DNA of 64,000 bases from Hortaea werneckii (taxonomy: Eukaryota; Ascomycota; Dothideomycetes; Mycosphaerellales; Teratosphaeriaceae), in NCBI GenBank assembly GCA_037044905.1, contig JBAOKB010000148.1, positions 27,545 through 91,544 of the forward strand. Reading direction: 5' to 3'. The position numbers and the translations under genes were made by a program. Each line of letters begins with the position of its first letter. Position 1 is the stretch's first letter. Under the pieces are notes generated by a model. That model was not told where the DNA came from. It was given only the letters and a program-made list of their open reading frames with translations, and did no database searches. This document shows, in pieces, positions 33,521 to 44,981 of the stretch.

Positions 33521-34131
33521 GAAGACGAGAACGAGTCGTCGCAGCCACGTAGGCAGAGCCCGGGAATGATCCTAATATCTCTCCACAGCAGCGCCACGAA
33601 GCAGCGTATCTGGAACGAACGACGGTACGCTCTGGTGACCCCTCTCGTGACGGGGATAATCCTCCCGTGCCTCCCCCCTCTCCCCTCTCTCTCTCCTCTC
33701 TCTACGGCAAGGCCGCACCGCAGAGCATCTGGAACGGACGAAGGCCAGATATGGCGACCTGTAGAAGAGGGAGCTATGCGTCGATAGTGGAAAATGAACT
33801 TCTTAACCAGGGCTTGTCCCTTTGACTTTTAAGGCTTCGGTGAATCGCTCTGGTCTGAAGAGGATGCAGCATAATCCTCCATGAAGTACTTCTTGTGTGC
33901 GGTTTTTATATTACATTCGACTCAGAAAGTGGCCACGGTAGAGAACACTACCTTAGCCCTTTCAATACCTCACCCTTCGTAACTTATGCTTACTTGTGAC
34001 GCGTACTAAGAAGAGCTGTGTGGGTGTTCAGTATGTTCCATGAAACGCCAATTGTGTTTTGCAGTAGTATGTTTCTAAGTAGACCAAATACGATGTCTTT
34101 TAGCTTCTCTGAAATGAGACAAGTATCGACC
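33521..34131. other. Spacer of the right arm, no gene seen
   Basis: Mirrors 2897-3529. Contains a CT-rich tract near 33670-33710. No ORF is shared in frame with the left copy. Confidence 0.5.
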
Positions 34132-34967
34132 TTAGACCCGGCGCTCGAGCACGTCATCCACGGCGTCGTTGGCCACATCGACTGTCGGGTTCACAACCGA
34201 GTCGACCGTGCCACCGACGGGAACAGAACCACCAAGAGCGCGGCGCTCGAGCGCGCCGTCAACGGTGTTCTTAGCGGTCGAAACAACGTCGTCCACAGTG
34301 TTGCCGACATCCACCTTGCCATCGACAAGTCGACGCTCGAGGGCGCCGTCAACGACGTTGTTCACAGTAGAGACGGCGCCATTCACGGTGTTGCCAACGT
34401 CAACTTTACCATCCACAAGACGGCGCTCGAGGACACCATCAGCAGTTTCCTTGACCGTGTACACAGCGTCGTCAACGGTCTGTCCAACATCGACCAAGCC
34501 GCCGACCAGGCGCTTCCTCAGCACAGTGTCAGCAACATCGGCGATCAGGCCGTCGGCAGTCTGCTCGATGTCATCGATGGGGTGGGCCTTGGAATTCGTG
34601 TCAGTAGCCGCCTTGCCATGCGGTACAGCATGATAGTCTTACCTCGTCACGCTTCGAGAGGACATCATCCAAAGTTGCTTTGACGGCAGCAACAACGTCG
34701 TCAACCGTCTTCCCGACGTCGACGGTGCCATCGACCAAGCGGCGGTCCAGCTGGAGTCCATTGTCAATCGCGAGCCACCAACCTCTTATCCGAACTACTT
34801 ACACCTCTCTTCTTCTCCAACACATTGTCTACCGCACCGTTGGCGGTGTTCACCACTGGATCGACGACAGAGTCCACGATCTTTCCCTCATTGACGGAGC
34901 CGCCGAGAACCGGGGCCGCAATAGCGTTGCCCGCGATGGCGGACAGCAAAAGTAGCGAAAGCTGCAT
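34132..34967 (-). CDS. Secreted Kex2-processed repeat protein, 242 aa (right copy)
   Basis: Exons 34967-34803, 34750-34643 and 34587-34132 give 242 residues. Signal peptide and units one to seven match the 306-residue left copy; only one residue change was seen (Asp for Asn in unit six). The final 64-residue module is absent, so there are eight basic sites: KKR, RR, KR, RKR and four RR. Introns 1 and 2 (52 and 55 bases) are at the same places but diverged in sequence. The stable protein against diverged silent sites indicates that both copies are, or recently were, functional. Reading direction is inward, towards the core, as for the left copy. Confidence 0.88.
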
Positions 34968-35913
34968 TATGGCTGGTGAAAATGTTTCGAGTGGCTTTGA
35001 ATAACAAGCTTTCGATTAATTAGGTAGTAAAAGAGCGTCAGTCGTAAGAAATAAAAGCCAACAGGTTGCTGAAAGAGTGACTAGGTCGGTTGTGCGTGCA
35101 GGCAGAAAGGACGCTCAATCTCCATGGCTGTAGATGTATCTTTATACGACTTCGGCCTCCCCAAGCCCCTGATGTGCACATGGTCAAATTGGGAATCTCT
35201 TGAAGCGCTGCAGGGGAGCAGCGCGAGAGCGCATCAAATGCCTAGTATCAGCACATGGTCTTGGACGCTATATGCAGTCCGGCGCGGGTAGGCCATTCCT
35301 GGTGGAAAGATAGTGTCTTTCGCCTGTCAGCTTTGGCTAATCAGCATGGCTTCTCATGCTCAAGTTTGTAGGGTAAAGGATCTTCCATTCGACGCTTGTG
35401 TCACATGAAGTCGAAAAGGCATGGTGATAGTCGTTGGAAGCGCGCGAGTCATGCTGCGGAAGGACGGATGATCAGCCGGGGTTAATATCGGACATATTGA
35501 TCGTCGTCCCCAATCGATTTATTCGGTTAGCTGAACGACTATACAAATCGCATGTCTTACTTTTTCATCTCTTGAAAAGTGGGCTCGCAGGCTTCCTTAT
35601 CGCTTCCAACGCAAATGAGCAGATTCGTGGGTTTTCATTGCTCGCTGACAACTATCGATTGATCCTTCATTTGCTGTGCCACAACATCCGATCATCTGTA
35701 ACTCAACTTCGAGAGGACCATTATCTACACAGATGGTACAAATTTGCGATATGAGGCATTCCCCGAATGTATCCGAAGGTGGACTTGGCTAAGATTCAGA
35801 TGAAATTGCGTTGCACCACAAAGCGTTGAAGAAAAGAAGACAAAGTACCTTTGCGTGTACTCTACGCTATATTCAAAGCAGGCCGAGTCAATGTATGGCC
35901 ACCACATATCCAA
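34968..35913. other. Intergenic of the right arm, mirror of 925-1867
   Basis: Promoter of the right repeat gene and 3' side of the transporter. A TATA-like element is kept on the minus strand at about 35137-35144. No gene. Confidence 0.5.
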
Positions 35914-37664
35914 TCATAGAGTATAGATGAAGTCCGGCCTGTTATCACCAGCCACCCAGATGTCATCAGCCGACTTTCCAGCATGCATGTTGTCCCGCTT
36001 GCCACTAAGCCTCCTCTTGTTTTCCGCTCGCAGCATGGTATACATGAAGATGGTGCCTCCAAGCAGGCAAACGATGAGGTAAGCCAGAACGGTACCATGG
36101 CCGGTATAGTATTTTGGCTTCTCCCCCTTGATGTAGATGTTGGAGCTGACAACTCCGTTGAGATTGCCCCAACCGACAACAATGCCGATGATGACGCCTC
36201 GTTTGTAAATGCCCTCGATGTTGTTGCTGGCCCACGACAGGGTGTTTGGAATGGTGGGGTAAATCTAGAGGTGCCGTTAGAATAGATTCGAATGGAGGGA
36301 TCTGTCATCGAAGGTTCACATACTCCTGCCGCACCCAAAAATGTACCTGCATACTGGATTTTGGGGTTCTGAGTACCCAGCAGCATGCAAAAACCGATCG
36401 CAGCAACAGTGGCGGTGACCATGTTGCAAAGGCCACGCTGACGCGTTCGGTCTGCAATCCAACCGACTGCAATCGTGCAAGTCGCAGCCACTGCGTATGG
36501 CGGTACCGAAAGGAGTTGAGCGTGAGTGCCCTTGTAGCCCATGCCAGCCAGAATAGTCGGCAGAAACAGACTGAAAGCGTAAAGGGGGCAGAGGTTTCCC
36601 ATGTAGATGAAAGCGTAGCCCCAACACTTCCAGTCTTTCAGGGCGGCGACGACATGGCGCTTGTCATACTCCTCTGCAGTGCTTGACTGGTTGTCGGCTG
36701 CAAGGCGGCGTCGTAGACGTAAGCGGTCTTCCTCGGTCAGGAAACGAGCAGTGGCTGGCCAGTCGAACACCATCCACCAGCAGAAGCAACCTACGAACAT
36801 GGTCGCAAGACCTTCGATCTGTGTTTTGTCAGCAGTAAGTCATTCCTTGCAATGGGCACTGCTTACGATAAAGATCCACGCCCAGCCGGCCTTACCGCCG
36901 ACGCCTTCCATCTGTGCAATTGCTGCTGCCAGCAAGCCACCGAAAGATCCTGCAAGCGCTGCAGCAGAGAAGAAGACAGCTGCGCGCATTCCAAGCTCTG
37001 AGCGTTTGTACCAGCAACTGAGGTAGTAGTTCACACCCTAACGACCCGTTAGCGATCACCTTGTAGACGACTGCCATGTCATAGAGCTCACTGGAAACAG
37101 GCCAGCCTCAGCAAGACCAAGGAACCATCTACACGCAAGCAGCCCGGAGTAGCTCGTGACCAATCCCATTAGAGTCATGATCAAGCCCCAGAGAAGAATG
37201 ATACCAGTAAAGAACACTCTCGGCGTCAGGCGTTTAAGAAGCACGTTTGTGATCGGCTCGGCAAGCGCGTACGAAATGAAGAAGATCGTCAAGGCGTTGT
37301 TGTAGTCATGACCGCCCATGTCCAGGTCCTCTTCCATACCTGCCAGACGAGCATTGCCGATGTTGCTACGATCGAGGAAGGACAGGAGGTAGAGTAAGCA
37401 CAGCCATGGGATAAGCCAGAGATCGACTTTCCTCATCAACTTGCGGTCCTGCGATGACTTTGAGTATTGTATTCGAGATCTGAGGTATAGGAGTCATCAA
37501 CCTACAATGGCAGCTCGTTCTTCGGGAGACTTTCCGGCATCTGGATCAGCCAGTTCAGACAGTCGTTCCGCATGTTCAGTGGCGTGTGCTTTCTCGGCAT
37601 CAAGATCAGAGCTCGAGAGGCGCTCCGTCTGAACAGCCGTGTCCTCGTTCTTGGAAAGAGACAT
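35914..37664 (-). CDS. MFS transporter, anion:cation symporter (Dal5/TNA1-like) family, 510 aa (right copy)
   Basis: Exons 37664-37506, 37448-37092, 37037-36867, 36818-36324 and 36264-35914 give 510 residues, a normal length. A hydrophilic N-terminus (about 55 residues) precedes 12 predicted helices. Family signatures include LDRSNIGNARLAGM at the first helix-loop, YNNALTIFFISYALAEP, and the late NTLSWASNNIEG. Members import allantoate, nicotinate, pantothenate, biotin precursors and similar anions with protons at the plasma membrane; which of these applies is unknown. It is next to the Kex2-repeat gene in both arms, so the two were copied together; a functional link is speculative. The start was chosen at MSLSKNED because the in-frame ATG eight codons upstream is weaker. 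Confidence 0.92.
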
Positions 37665-39031
37665 GGTGGGAAGGAATAAGGGGGCCACTGGAGCAGTCTT
37701 CGTAGTGAATACCGCGCAGGAAGAAGGTGAACTACACTACGACCTACCGTGGCAGACGCCTGAACTTATGCATCGTCGACCCATTCAGCCGACGGATTTC
37801 ACTGCTCATCCTGTGGTTCCGGACAGACGGCCTGTGGATCTCCGCCATGCAGATACGGACGATGGGGGAACCAGTGATGGCGTCGCTTTCTCAAGCCACG
37901 AGGCCAAAACGTGCAAGAGCACGGGCAATTCTCCAGATCAAACCCCATGGGGCCAACCAGCAGAGCGGATTAGCGTATCAGTTGTGTATGACAATGCAGA
38001 TAGCCAAGCTTGAGGCGGCGCCATATTCTTTTGCCAAGGGGGCGAGGCCGCCTTGGAAATTTGGAGCTATGTTCTGTTTCGGGCGATCTCGCAGCGAAGC
38101 CAAAGTCTCGAGCGATTGAAGATGCATGTGCGTGTCATGGCGAAGTCGCCCCCTTGGAACAATGAGGTCGTAAGACCTCAAGAGAGATACAGAGCGTAGA
38201 CAAGCGAAGGCCTGAAGTGTGTCAGTGGTGAAGCAAGAGCAAAGACTGGCTTGGGAGGGGGTACCAAGAGTGCCAAGTCAGCTGCATATCTTACAGCTAG
38301 CGTATCTTACTAGCGTACCTAGGCATTAAGAATATTCGAAACAGAAAAGAATCTACATGGTACCTACTATGTACTTAGGTAGGTAGGCGAACTTGTGCTC
38401 GCGAGACTTTCCAGAAAACCCATTGAATACCGGCCTACGCGCTGCCTAAAACCAGTCGCGCACTGCGAGAGCACTAGGTACACTTTCCCGCTCTACATGG
38501 ACGATGTATCATGGATGGTTTTCGGGCAAAAGGAACAAAACGCCTGCAAAGGAGACTAATCGCTCGACGCCTCTCAGCCCGTCCATTGGTGCAGGTGAAT
38601 GGGTACTTCGACCGCTTCGGGGATCCACAGTACGGTCCGGCCGGTCCGGCCATGCGTTTAGCGGATTGGCAGGGGAGCTGCACAAAGTCAACTGCATTAT
38701 CATTTTCTGCAGGTCCTTCTGTCCAGCTGCAGGCACCGCCAGACGTTAAATGTAGTTCGAGCATAGACGACCGCTCCAGAGATCGGGAATCTCGTCAAGC
38801 TCGTACTGCCCCACGCCATTGCCAATAAGTATCAGTGCTATTCAAAGATCTGGAAAACATGGTATATGTGACTCTCAGGTAAGGGAAACACCGTTGCGGA
38901 AGAATGATCTAGTCTCCCTATATATCTTTCCCTCCTTGTATCACAGAATGGCTTTCTTTGCCAGCCTTTGAACTCACGGTCGAATCCCCGTCATAATCTT
39001 CTTCTCCCAAGACAGTTCCCATCTCCAGGAT
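37665..39031. other. Intergenic, no gene seen
   Basis: Upstream of the right transporter. Around 38355-38395 there are TAGGTAGG and TACCTACT motifs. Small ORFs at 38474-38828 lie on both strands over the same bases and are not supported. Confidence 0.45.
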
Positions 39032-39722
39032 CTACAAGTTGAGACCCGCAAGCCCAACGCTGAGGCCTGTAAGCAGTCCATCGAGAAGGTCCTTGACCAC
39101 CTGAAGGAGGTTGTCCACCACATCCCTCAAGCTCAAGAGCAGCTGCGAGAGCGATGAGACGAGCGGGTTGAGGGAGCCGAGAAGGGAGGCTGAAGACCTC
39201 GTCAGCCCTAGGTCATTGTAGTGGATCCGGTCGATACTTACTGAGCCCAAGAGTGCCCACAATATTGTTCAAGGCGCCGCTGACCTCCAACAGCAAGTTC
39301 TCGACGAGGGAAGCCAAAGCGGTATCGGTCTGGCGACGGAGCAGCCCGGTCGAGTTCCCAGATGAAAGATCGTCAATCTCGGATTTGGCTTCGTTGATGG
39401 CACTAGTGATGGCTTCGACGTTCGAGATGAAGCTGGCCGCAGCAGTCTCATTCTGAACTAGAGATGAGTCCGAGTTGAGGCCGGCTGCCGTCTCGTCTGT
39501 GTGGGAAATGGTGAGTTCTGGGGAAGTTCAAGCATTGGTGGTTGACATACTGATGGAGCCAGTGTACTGCTGGATTTCGCTGTAGAGCGATTCGACGATG
39601 CTGTAAGCGTCGCCAACTTGACGTTTCTCAACGACTGCGGTCTCAGGAACTTCAGAGGGAGCTGCGACGGCACCCAGGAAGAAGGTCGGCAGTGCCAACA
39701 CAGAGAAGAAGGAGGCCTTCAT
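39032..39722 (-). CDS. Small secreted helical protein, 194 aa
   Basis: Exons 39722-39551, 39496-39242 and 39189-39032 give 194 residues. A signal peptide (about 1-20, cleavage near VAA) is followed by a short pro-segment ending in Lys-Arg (about 33-34), then a cysteine-free, Ser/Asn/Leu-rich helical protein with a Leu/Val-rich amphipathic C-terminus. An internal Arg-Arg near residue 110 is a second possible Kex2 site. The layout resembles HsbA/galactomannoprotein-like small secreted proteins, but no signature residue settles this. Probably cell-wall associated or released. Confidence 0.75.
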
Positions 39723-41240
39723 ATTCAAGTATCTGGGACGAATGGGGCGCTGGGAGATTTTGAGATGAGGTGTAAAACTTGTAGCTGGTGTAGGATTTTG
39801 AGGTCGAGATGAAGGAGAGAAAGCCAACTCCGAGAAGGCTTTTATATCTTCGTTACCGTCCTCTCCTGAGTGGAGATTTCAGACCGTCATTCAAGGTCCC
39901 GACGTAGCCTGTCTTGATCCGTGCCAGCGAATCCATCCTTGGACTGTCATCATACGTATGAGCTGTTCGCCCGCGAGCGAATCGCATGCTATGGCAGCGC
40001 CCACGGACTCACCACGTCCTGAGCCTCAGCAACTGTGCAGCGATTCTTCCATGGCAGACTCCTTGTCATGAAGTAATGATCAATGCTAAAACCCCTGGGG
40101 CAGACCGGGGGGAAGTGTCACCTCTGCGGTTGTTTGGACCGTTGGCGAACAGTTCCTTCCTACTGTCAAAGGCACAATAATGGCAAGCGAAAACGATCAG
40201 GTCGAACGTGCTGTTCGCAGTTTGACAAGGGGATTCCCAGCAGATTCTAAGACATCCATCTAAATACCCAGTCTCTTCGAATTTTACTCGTCAGACAACC
40301 ACACTCAAACGAGCCGTGCCCGGCTAGACATGCCTGTGACTGCCAGCGACCACATGTACCGCGATGATGATCCTCATCCGACAGACATCACACCAGACGC
40401 TACTGTGCCTTGAAAAAGGGCGGAGGTCCAGACGTCACGCTACCGGCAATACTGATCGACAGGGCTGGATAAAATGAAGCCTCTCCGGAAACCTGACGGG
40501 ACCCTTGTTCAGCGAACAGACCACCTGAGAGGCGCTCGTAAACCTGTTCGCCTTTACTTGATGCTGAGCGGTCGGGTGCTATAAGGTCATTGCCCTGCAG
40601 TGGACAGCGTTACCCCCGACGTCAGAGTTCAGTGCATTCTAAACAGTGTGCCGTCAAAATACTAGCACCCCTAGACGATGGGATAGGATCTACACTCTAG
40701 ACTGCCTAGTGGTTTCAATGCCCTGGCCCAAAATTTGCCACTAGGAGAACAACCCTTGCAGAAAAAATGCCCGATCTCTGAGGGACAACAGAGGAAATTC
40801 GACTGCAAAATACACCCTTCAGCGGATGCAAACGCCTCTGCTGGTGCTGGGACGATTTGAACAAAGCAGCGAACTGGAGATCCAGAGCAAATTCCGTTTA
40901 CGGATGGATGTCTCCTTATCAAAAGCTATATAAACACTGTGTGTCCTGTCGATGCCTTATTACTCGTTGCCACTTCAATAATAGATCATTGGAAAGCACC
41001 GCTCCTCCAACCCGTAAGGGAAAAATCGTACGCGGCACACCCACCTCTCCATTGGAACTCCTTAGCGCCGTCGCTCATGCTCGCTTGTTGATAATTCGAT
41101 TTAGTAGACAAAAACAACCACCAAACGCAAGATTTCCCAAACGCGACCGTAAACCTTAGTCCGAATTCATAGAAAAGACTCATGCCTTCGTTTCCAGATA
41201 ATTGCCCCTCAACGCCTGCGATCTGGAGTAGAACCCATTT
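39723..41240. other. Intergenic, no gene seen
   Basis: About 1.5 kb between the secreted protein's promoter and the histidine-kinase 3' end. Two TATA-type motifs are present (TTTTATATC near 39840, TATATAAA near 40927). No ORF with recognisable content. Confidence 0.45.
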
Positions 41241-44200
41241 CTAGGCGGTCGAGAGAGGCGAGACTGGTCTGCTCCCTTCATTGATATCCGATGGTCCGTC
41301 GAAGACGTTTGCATGCTCGCCGCTCAATGCGAAGCTCGGAGGACGTTCGTTTTTCGAGAGACCAGTGGACTGAGAGCCGAATGGTTCCGGACTGTTCACC
41401 ATGACGATTGTCGTATTTTGGCTACCGGATCCCCGTCGGGATGCTGTTTGGTCTTCGGGAGATACGGTTTCTTCGTTCTCTTCTGGTATGGGGGCGCAGT
41501 ATTCTTTGAGTACTTTCTTCAGTTGTGGTCGGCGGATCGGTTTGGAGCTGAAGTACCAATTAGCATGAGTTGACGCTGTGCGGGTCACCAAGACTTACAG
41601 GAAATAATTCATGCCAGAGTCCATGCAATCCTTGATGTTGCACTCTTCAGCAAACGCTGTAAGCGCCACAATAGGTGCGTTGTAGCCAATCTCGCGGATC
41701 AAGCGTGTACTCTCCAGACCGTCCACATTAGGCATCTGCACATCCATGAAGATCAGATTGAACGGCCGGCTGTCGTGTCCCTCCATTGTCTCTCGTACTC
41801 TGTCCAATGCCTCCTGCCCGTCCTTTGCAACTGTCACATCGTAGATATCTTCAAGCTTCAGCATCCGGAGCACAACTTCTTGATTGACTTTGTTGTCTTC
41901 GGCGACTAAGACGCGGATCTTCTCTCCTCGTGTCGCTTCAGCGGTGATTCTCTCCATCGCTCCGGGTTGAGAACCTGGCGACTCCAAAGGTTGATTTGAG
42001 GCGAAGAAAGGCTGGCTGAGCCCAACCAAGCGTGGCTGGGGGTCTTTGCCCAGATTGTTGGGACTGGCAGGCGTATGTGAGCTCTCGGGCGGCGTCCCTG
42101 GTCCAGCATCCATGTGCTTGCTTTTGATGCTCGGCGTGCGCTGGCCGTCCTCGATCGATTGGCTTCTCCTGGCCACTCTGGCAAGGTCCACAGAAGAGCT
42201 CGCGGTGCTGTCTGCGCGCGACTGAAGATGCTTGAGTGGGATTTTCATGCTGAACGTGCTACCCTGGCCCACCTGGCTTCTGACGACCATGCTTCCTCTC
42301 ATTAAACTCGCCAACTGAGAGCAAATGCTCAACCCAAGACCAGTTCCACCATACTTCTTGCTGAGGCCCAGATCACCTTGCACGAAAGGCTCAAATATCC
42401 TCTGTTGCAGGTTCTCTGGTATGCCGGGCCCGGTATCTTGCACTTCAAATTCGAAATATAGATGCTTTCCGGGAGGCGGGCTTGGAGCTCTATCGCTACT
42501 AGGAGCTCGTTGCCTGGAGAATCCTGCTGCATGTGGCCGATCTTTGGCGTTTATGGCGTTGGCGGTGTGGATTGTGCTTATGGCCAAAGACGCTTCAGAA
42601 TTCTTGTGCTGACTGCTTTGTTGCTTGGATTGCCGAGATGCAAAAGAGCCTTTTCTAGAGGCTATATCAGGTATCTCAGGCAAGCATCGGATTGTGACTG
42701 TTACAGATCCTCCCTGTGGCGTAAATTTGAGGGCGTTGGAGACCAAATTGATCACGACCTGAAGAATGCGATGCTGATCACCCCAAAGAATCATGTCCTT
42801 GACACGGCCAGTGTTCAGCGGTCCCAAGTCTTGTGATTCTTCCCCATCCATCGACCGCACGCCTTCAAAGCAAATGCGGAGGTCGATTTGACTCTCTTTG
42901 GCCTGCTTGTCAAAAATGGCGAGGACTTGCGAACTTACATCACGCAACCGAAACTCTTTTTCGTCTAAGCTCAGATGCTGTCCGACCTGGTTCTTGCTGA
43001 ACGTCAAGAGATCTGTTAGCAAGTTTAGGAGAAGGTCACCGCTCTTGTATATGATCCCGAGGCTCCGCTTCAGTCGTACAGGATCATCTTCCTGCATGCA
43101 GACGGCGCACATGCCCATAATGCCGTTGAGAGGTGTCTTCAGCTCGTGTGAGATATTCGCGATAAACAGCGTCTTGCTTTCATTTGCCGCCTCAGCCGCT
43201 CTTTTGCTGAGACTCAACTCTGCCGTTCGCTGTTGTACTTTCTCCTCAAGCCTTTCGTACTGCATCATCAACTCATCGCTCATCTCGTTGAAAGTTGATG
43301 TGAGATCCGTTAGCTCGTCTTTGATGCAAGACTTCCGCTCCGTCACCTTGCCCGGTATTTTGAAAGCTCGCTTTCGTCGCGCGTCGCGCTTAGCTTCGCG
43401 CTCCTCTTCTTTCCGCCTTCGCCATTGCGAGATAGGATTTCTGAGACCTTCTTTGCTCGCAAGCACAGGATCCACAATCGTGACGTCTCCGTTGGCTTCA
43501 TACTCGTCATTTACTCCGTCTTGCGCCGAGTCGAAAGACGCCAAGCTCGTTCTACTCGGTGTAGTACCAGGCGGCTCGATCGATTTCGCAGTGGCTGCTC
43601 GCAAACGCCTGATTGGTAGGCTGAAGAAGTGGGCCAGCGGGAAAGCGATAATGGCCATCAAAGCTGCAGTTGCGAAGACGCAAGCAAGCAACACGTCTCG
43701 CAATCGATTGATAGGCTTCCAGACTTCGCTCCTGGTCTGCTCCACCAAAATGACCCAATCTACAAGATCGCTCTGAGGCATCGCATAGCCTACCGACACT
43801 TGCTTGTGATCTTCGTTATGGGTTTTAATCAGTGAATCAGATTTGTCTGCATGCGAGTGCTTTTTAGTGATCGCGTCCACAACTGCAGGGTACCTCTTGG
43901 CTTTGAATGGTGGGTTTGCTGAGCCCACAACGTGATTTGGATGTCGCGTCGAGTCGGAGGTGTTCAGAGGCACAACATATCGAACCTCGAAGTCCTCTTC
44001 GGTGTCGTTGACAGACTCCTCCCCGTAGAGAATACCCTTTGGAAACGTGTTCGTATTAGAGGCTGGTCCAACAAGTAAAGTCTGGCCTGTATCACCAAGG
44101 CCTTCGGTTGCGTCCAAGACATTGAGCATTAAACGCGCGTCCATGAGGACGGTGATCCATCCCAAGATGTCAGCGGCGCTGGTGTTGTTTATTACTGGCA

Positions 44201-44981
44201 AGGTGAGGGAGACAATCGAGAGGCTGTCGTTGACAGGGTAAGGTCCGAGAAGGAGTCCGTTATCAGGTCTAATTGTTCGGCCGTTGAATGTAGCGATGGT
44301 CGTGTTGAATGTGGAGTTGTAGTATACTTGACTAAATGTCAAGTTTGGATACAGGGCCGGTGGGAATCCACAGTCGTTTCCACCCCACCCGCCGAATACT
44401 GGCAACGAGCCGTTCGGGCAGGCGTAGGGAAGGAAGGTCTGACCAGCCAGGCTATCTGCTGTTGCGTTCAAGACGGGATTGATACCTGCGGGCCCACTCG
44501 CATCACGCGCATAGACTTTTGATTGAAGTAACAGCGCCTGGCCTACTGATCCACTTCCACCGATGGCAGCATCTAGGTCAGCCTGAGCTTTAACCCAGTT
44601 GGCTTCGGAGTTGTTGCTGTCCCGGTCATATCGGCCAAGTGCGCTTTGGAGGACTACTCTGTTCGTTACGAAATTGGCTGAAGTCTGCATAAGGTTTAGG
44701 TTGCTCGCCAGCTGCGCGGCCTTTAGCGAGGCTGTGAGGGAGAGTCGCGAGCTTCGAATGTCGAGGACGAAGTTGTGGTTCGAGATCCAGGTAGCGACTG
44801 CAAGGACGGCCATGCCAATGAGGGAAGAAGTCAGGATCAGCAGCCCAAGCTGCGAGCGGATCGAGAGACGCATCCTGGGGACGAGTGGCGACCTCGAGGC
44901 TGCTCCGAAACGACGAACTGGTCCTGATTGACAGCTTGTAGGCTGTGTCTTCCGCTCGCCGGTCTCGGGTATCAACTCCAA
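41241..44981 (-). CDS. SLN1: Hybrid histidine kinase osmosensor, SLN1 type, 1229 aa
   Basis: Exons 44981-41599 and 41547-41241 give 1229 residues. Two membrane segments (about 40-62 and 430-455) flank an extracellular sensor with many N-x-S/T sites, followed by a HAMP-like linker, coiled coil, the H-box SHELKTPLNG (phospho-His about 612), N-box NLVSNALKFTP, G-boxes DTGPGIP and GTGLGLS, and a receiver domain with phospho-Asp about 1080 (FMDVQMP) and its Lys in YFLSKPI across the intron. This is the group VI/SLN1 layout: a plasma-membrane kinase feeding the HOG MAP-kinase pathway through YPD1 and SSK1. The start could be the second ATG (residue 37, MRLSIRSQLG), which is nearer to the first helix and like homologues. 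The acidic/Ser-rich tail after the receiver is long. Confidence 0.93.

Larger units (their letters stand above)
33170..36834 (-). repeat. Right arm of the inverted segmental duplication
   Basis: The minus strand here is collinear with 1-3830. Order on the minus strand: MFS transporter, spacer, Kex2-repeat gene, purine-rich spacer, decayed fragment. The right copy contains the whole transporter (to 37664), so the duplication may extend further than the window can show. It differs from the left arm by a 192-bp module missing in the repeat gene, a 41-base poly-C insertion, and scattered substitutions. Confidence 0.9.

Noticed and set aside
38958..38995. CGGTCGAATCCCCG resembling a tRNA T-arm
   Set aside because: The loop is one base too long for a standard T-loop and no D or anticodon arm lies at the right distance.
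42898..43776. ORF of 292 codons on the plus strand inside the histidine kinase
   Set aside because: Shadow of the kinase; the H-box and N-box lie on the minus strand across the same bases.
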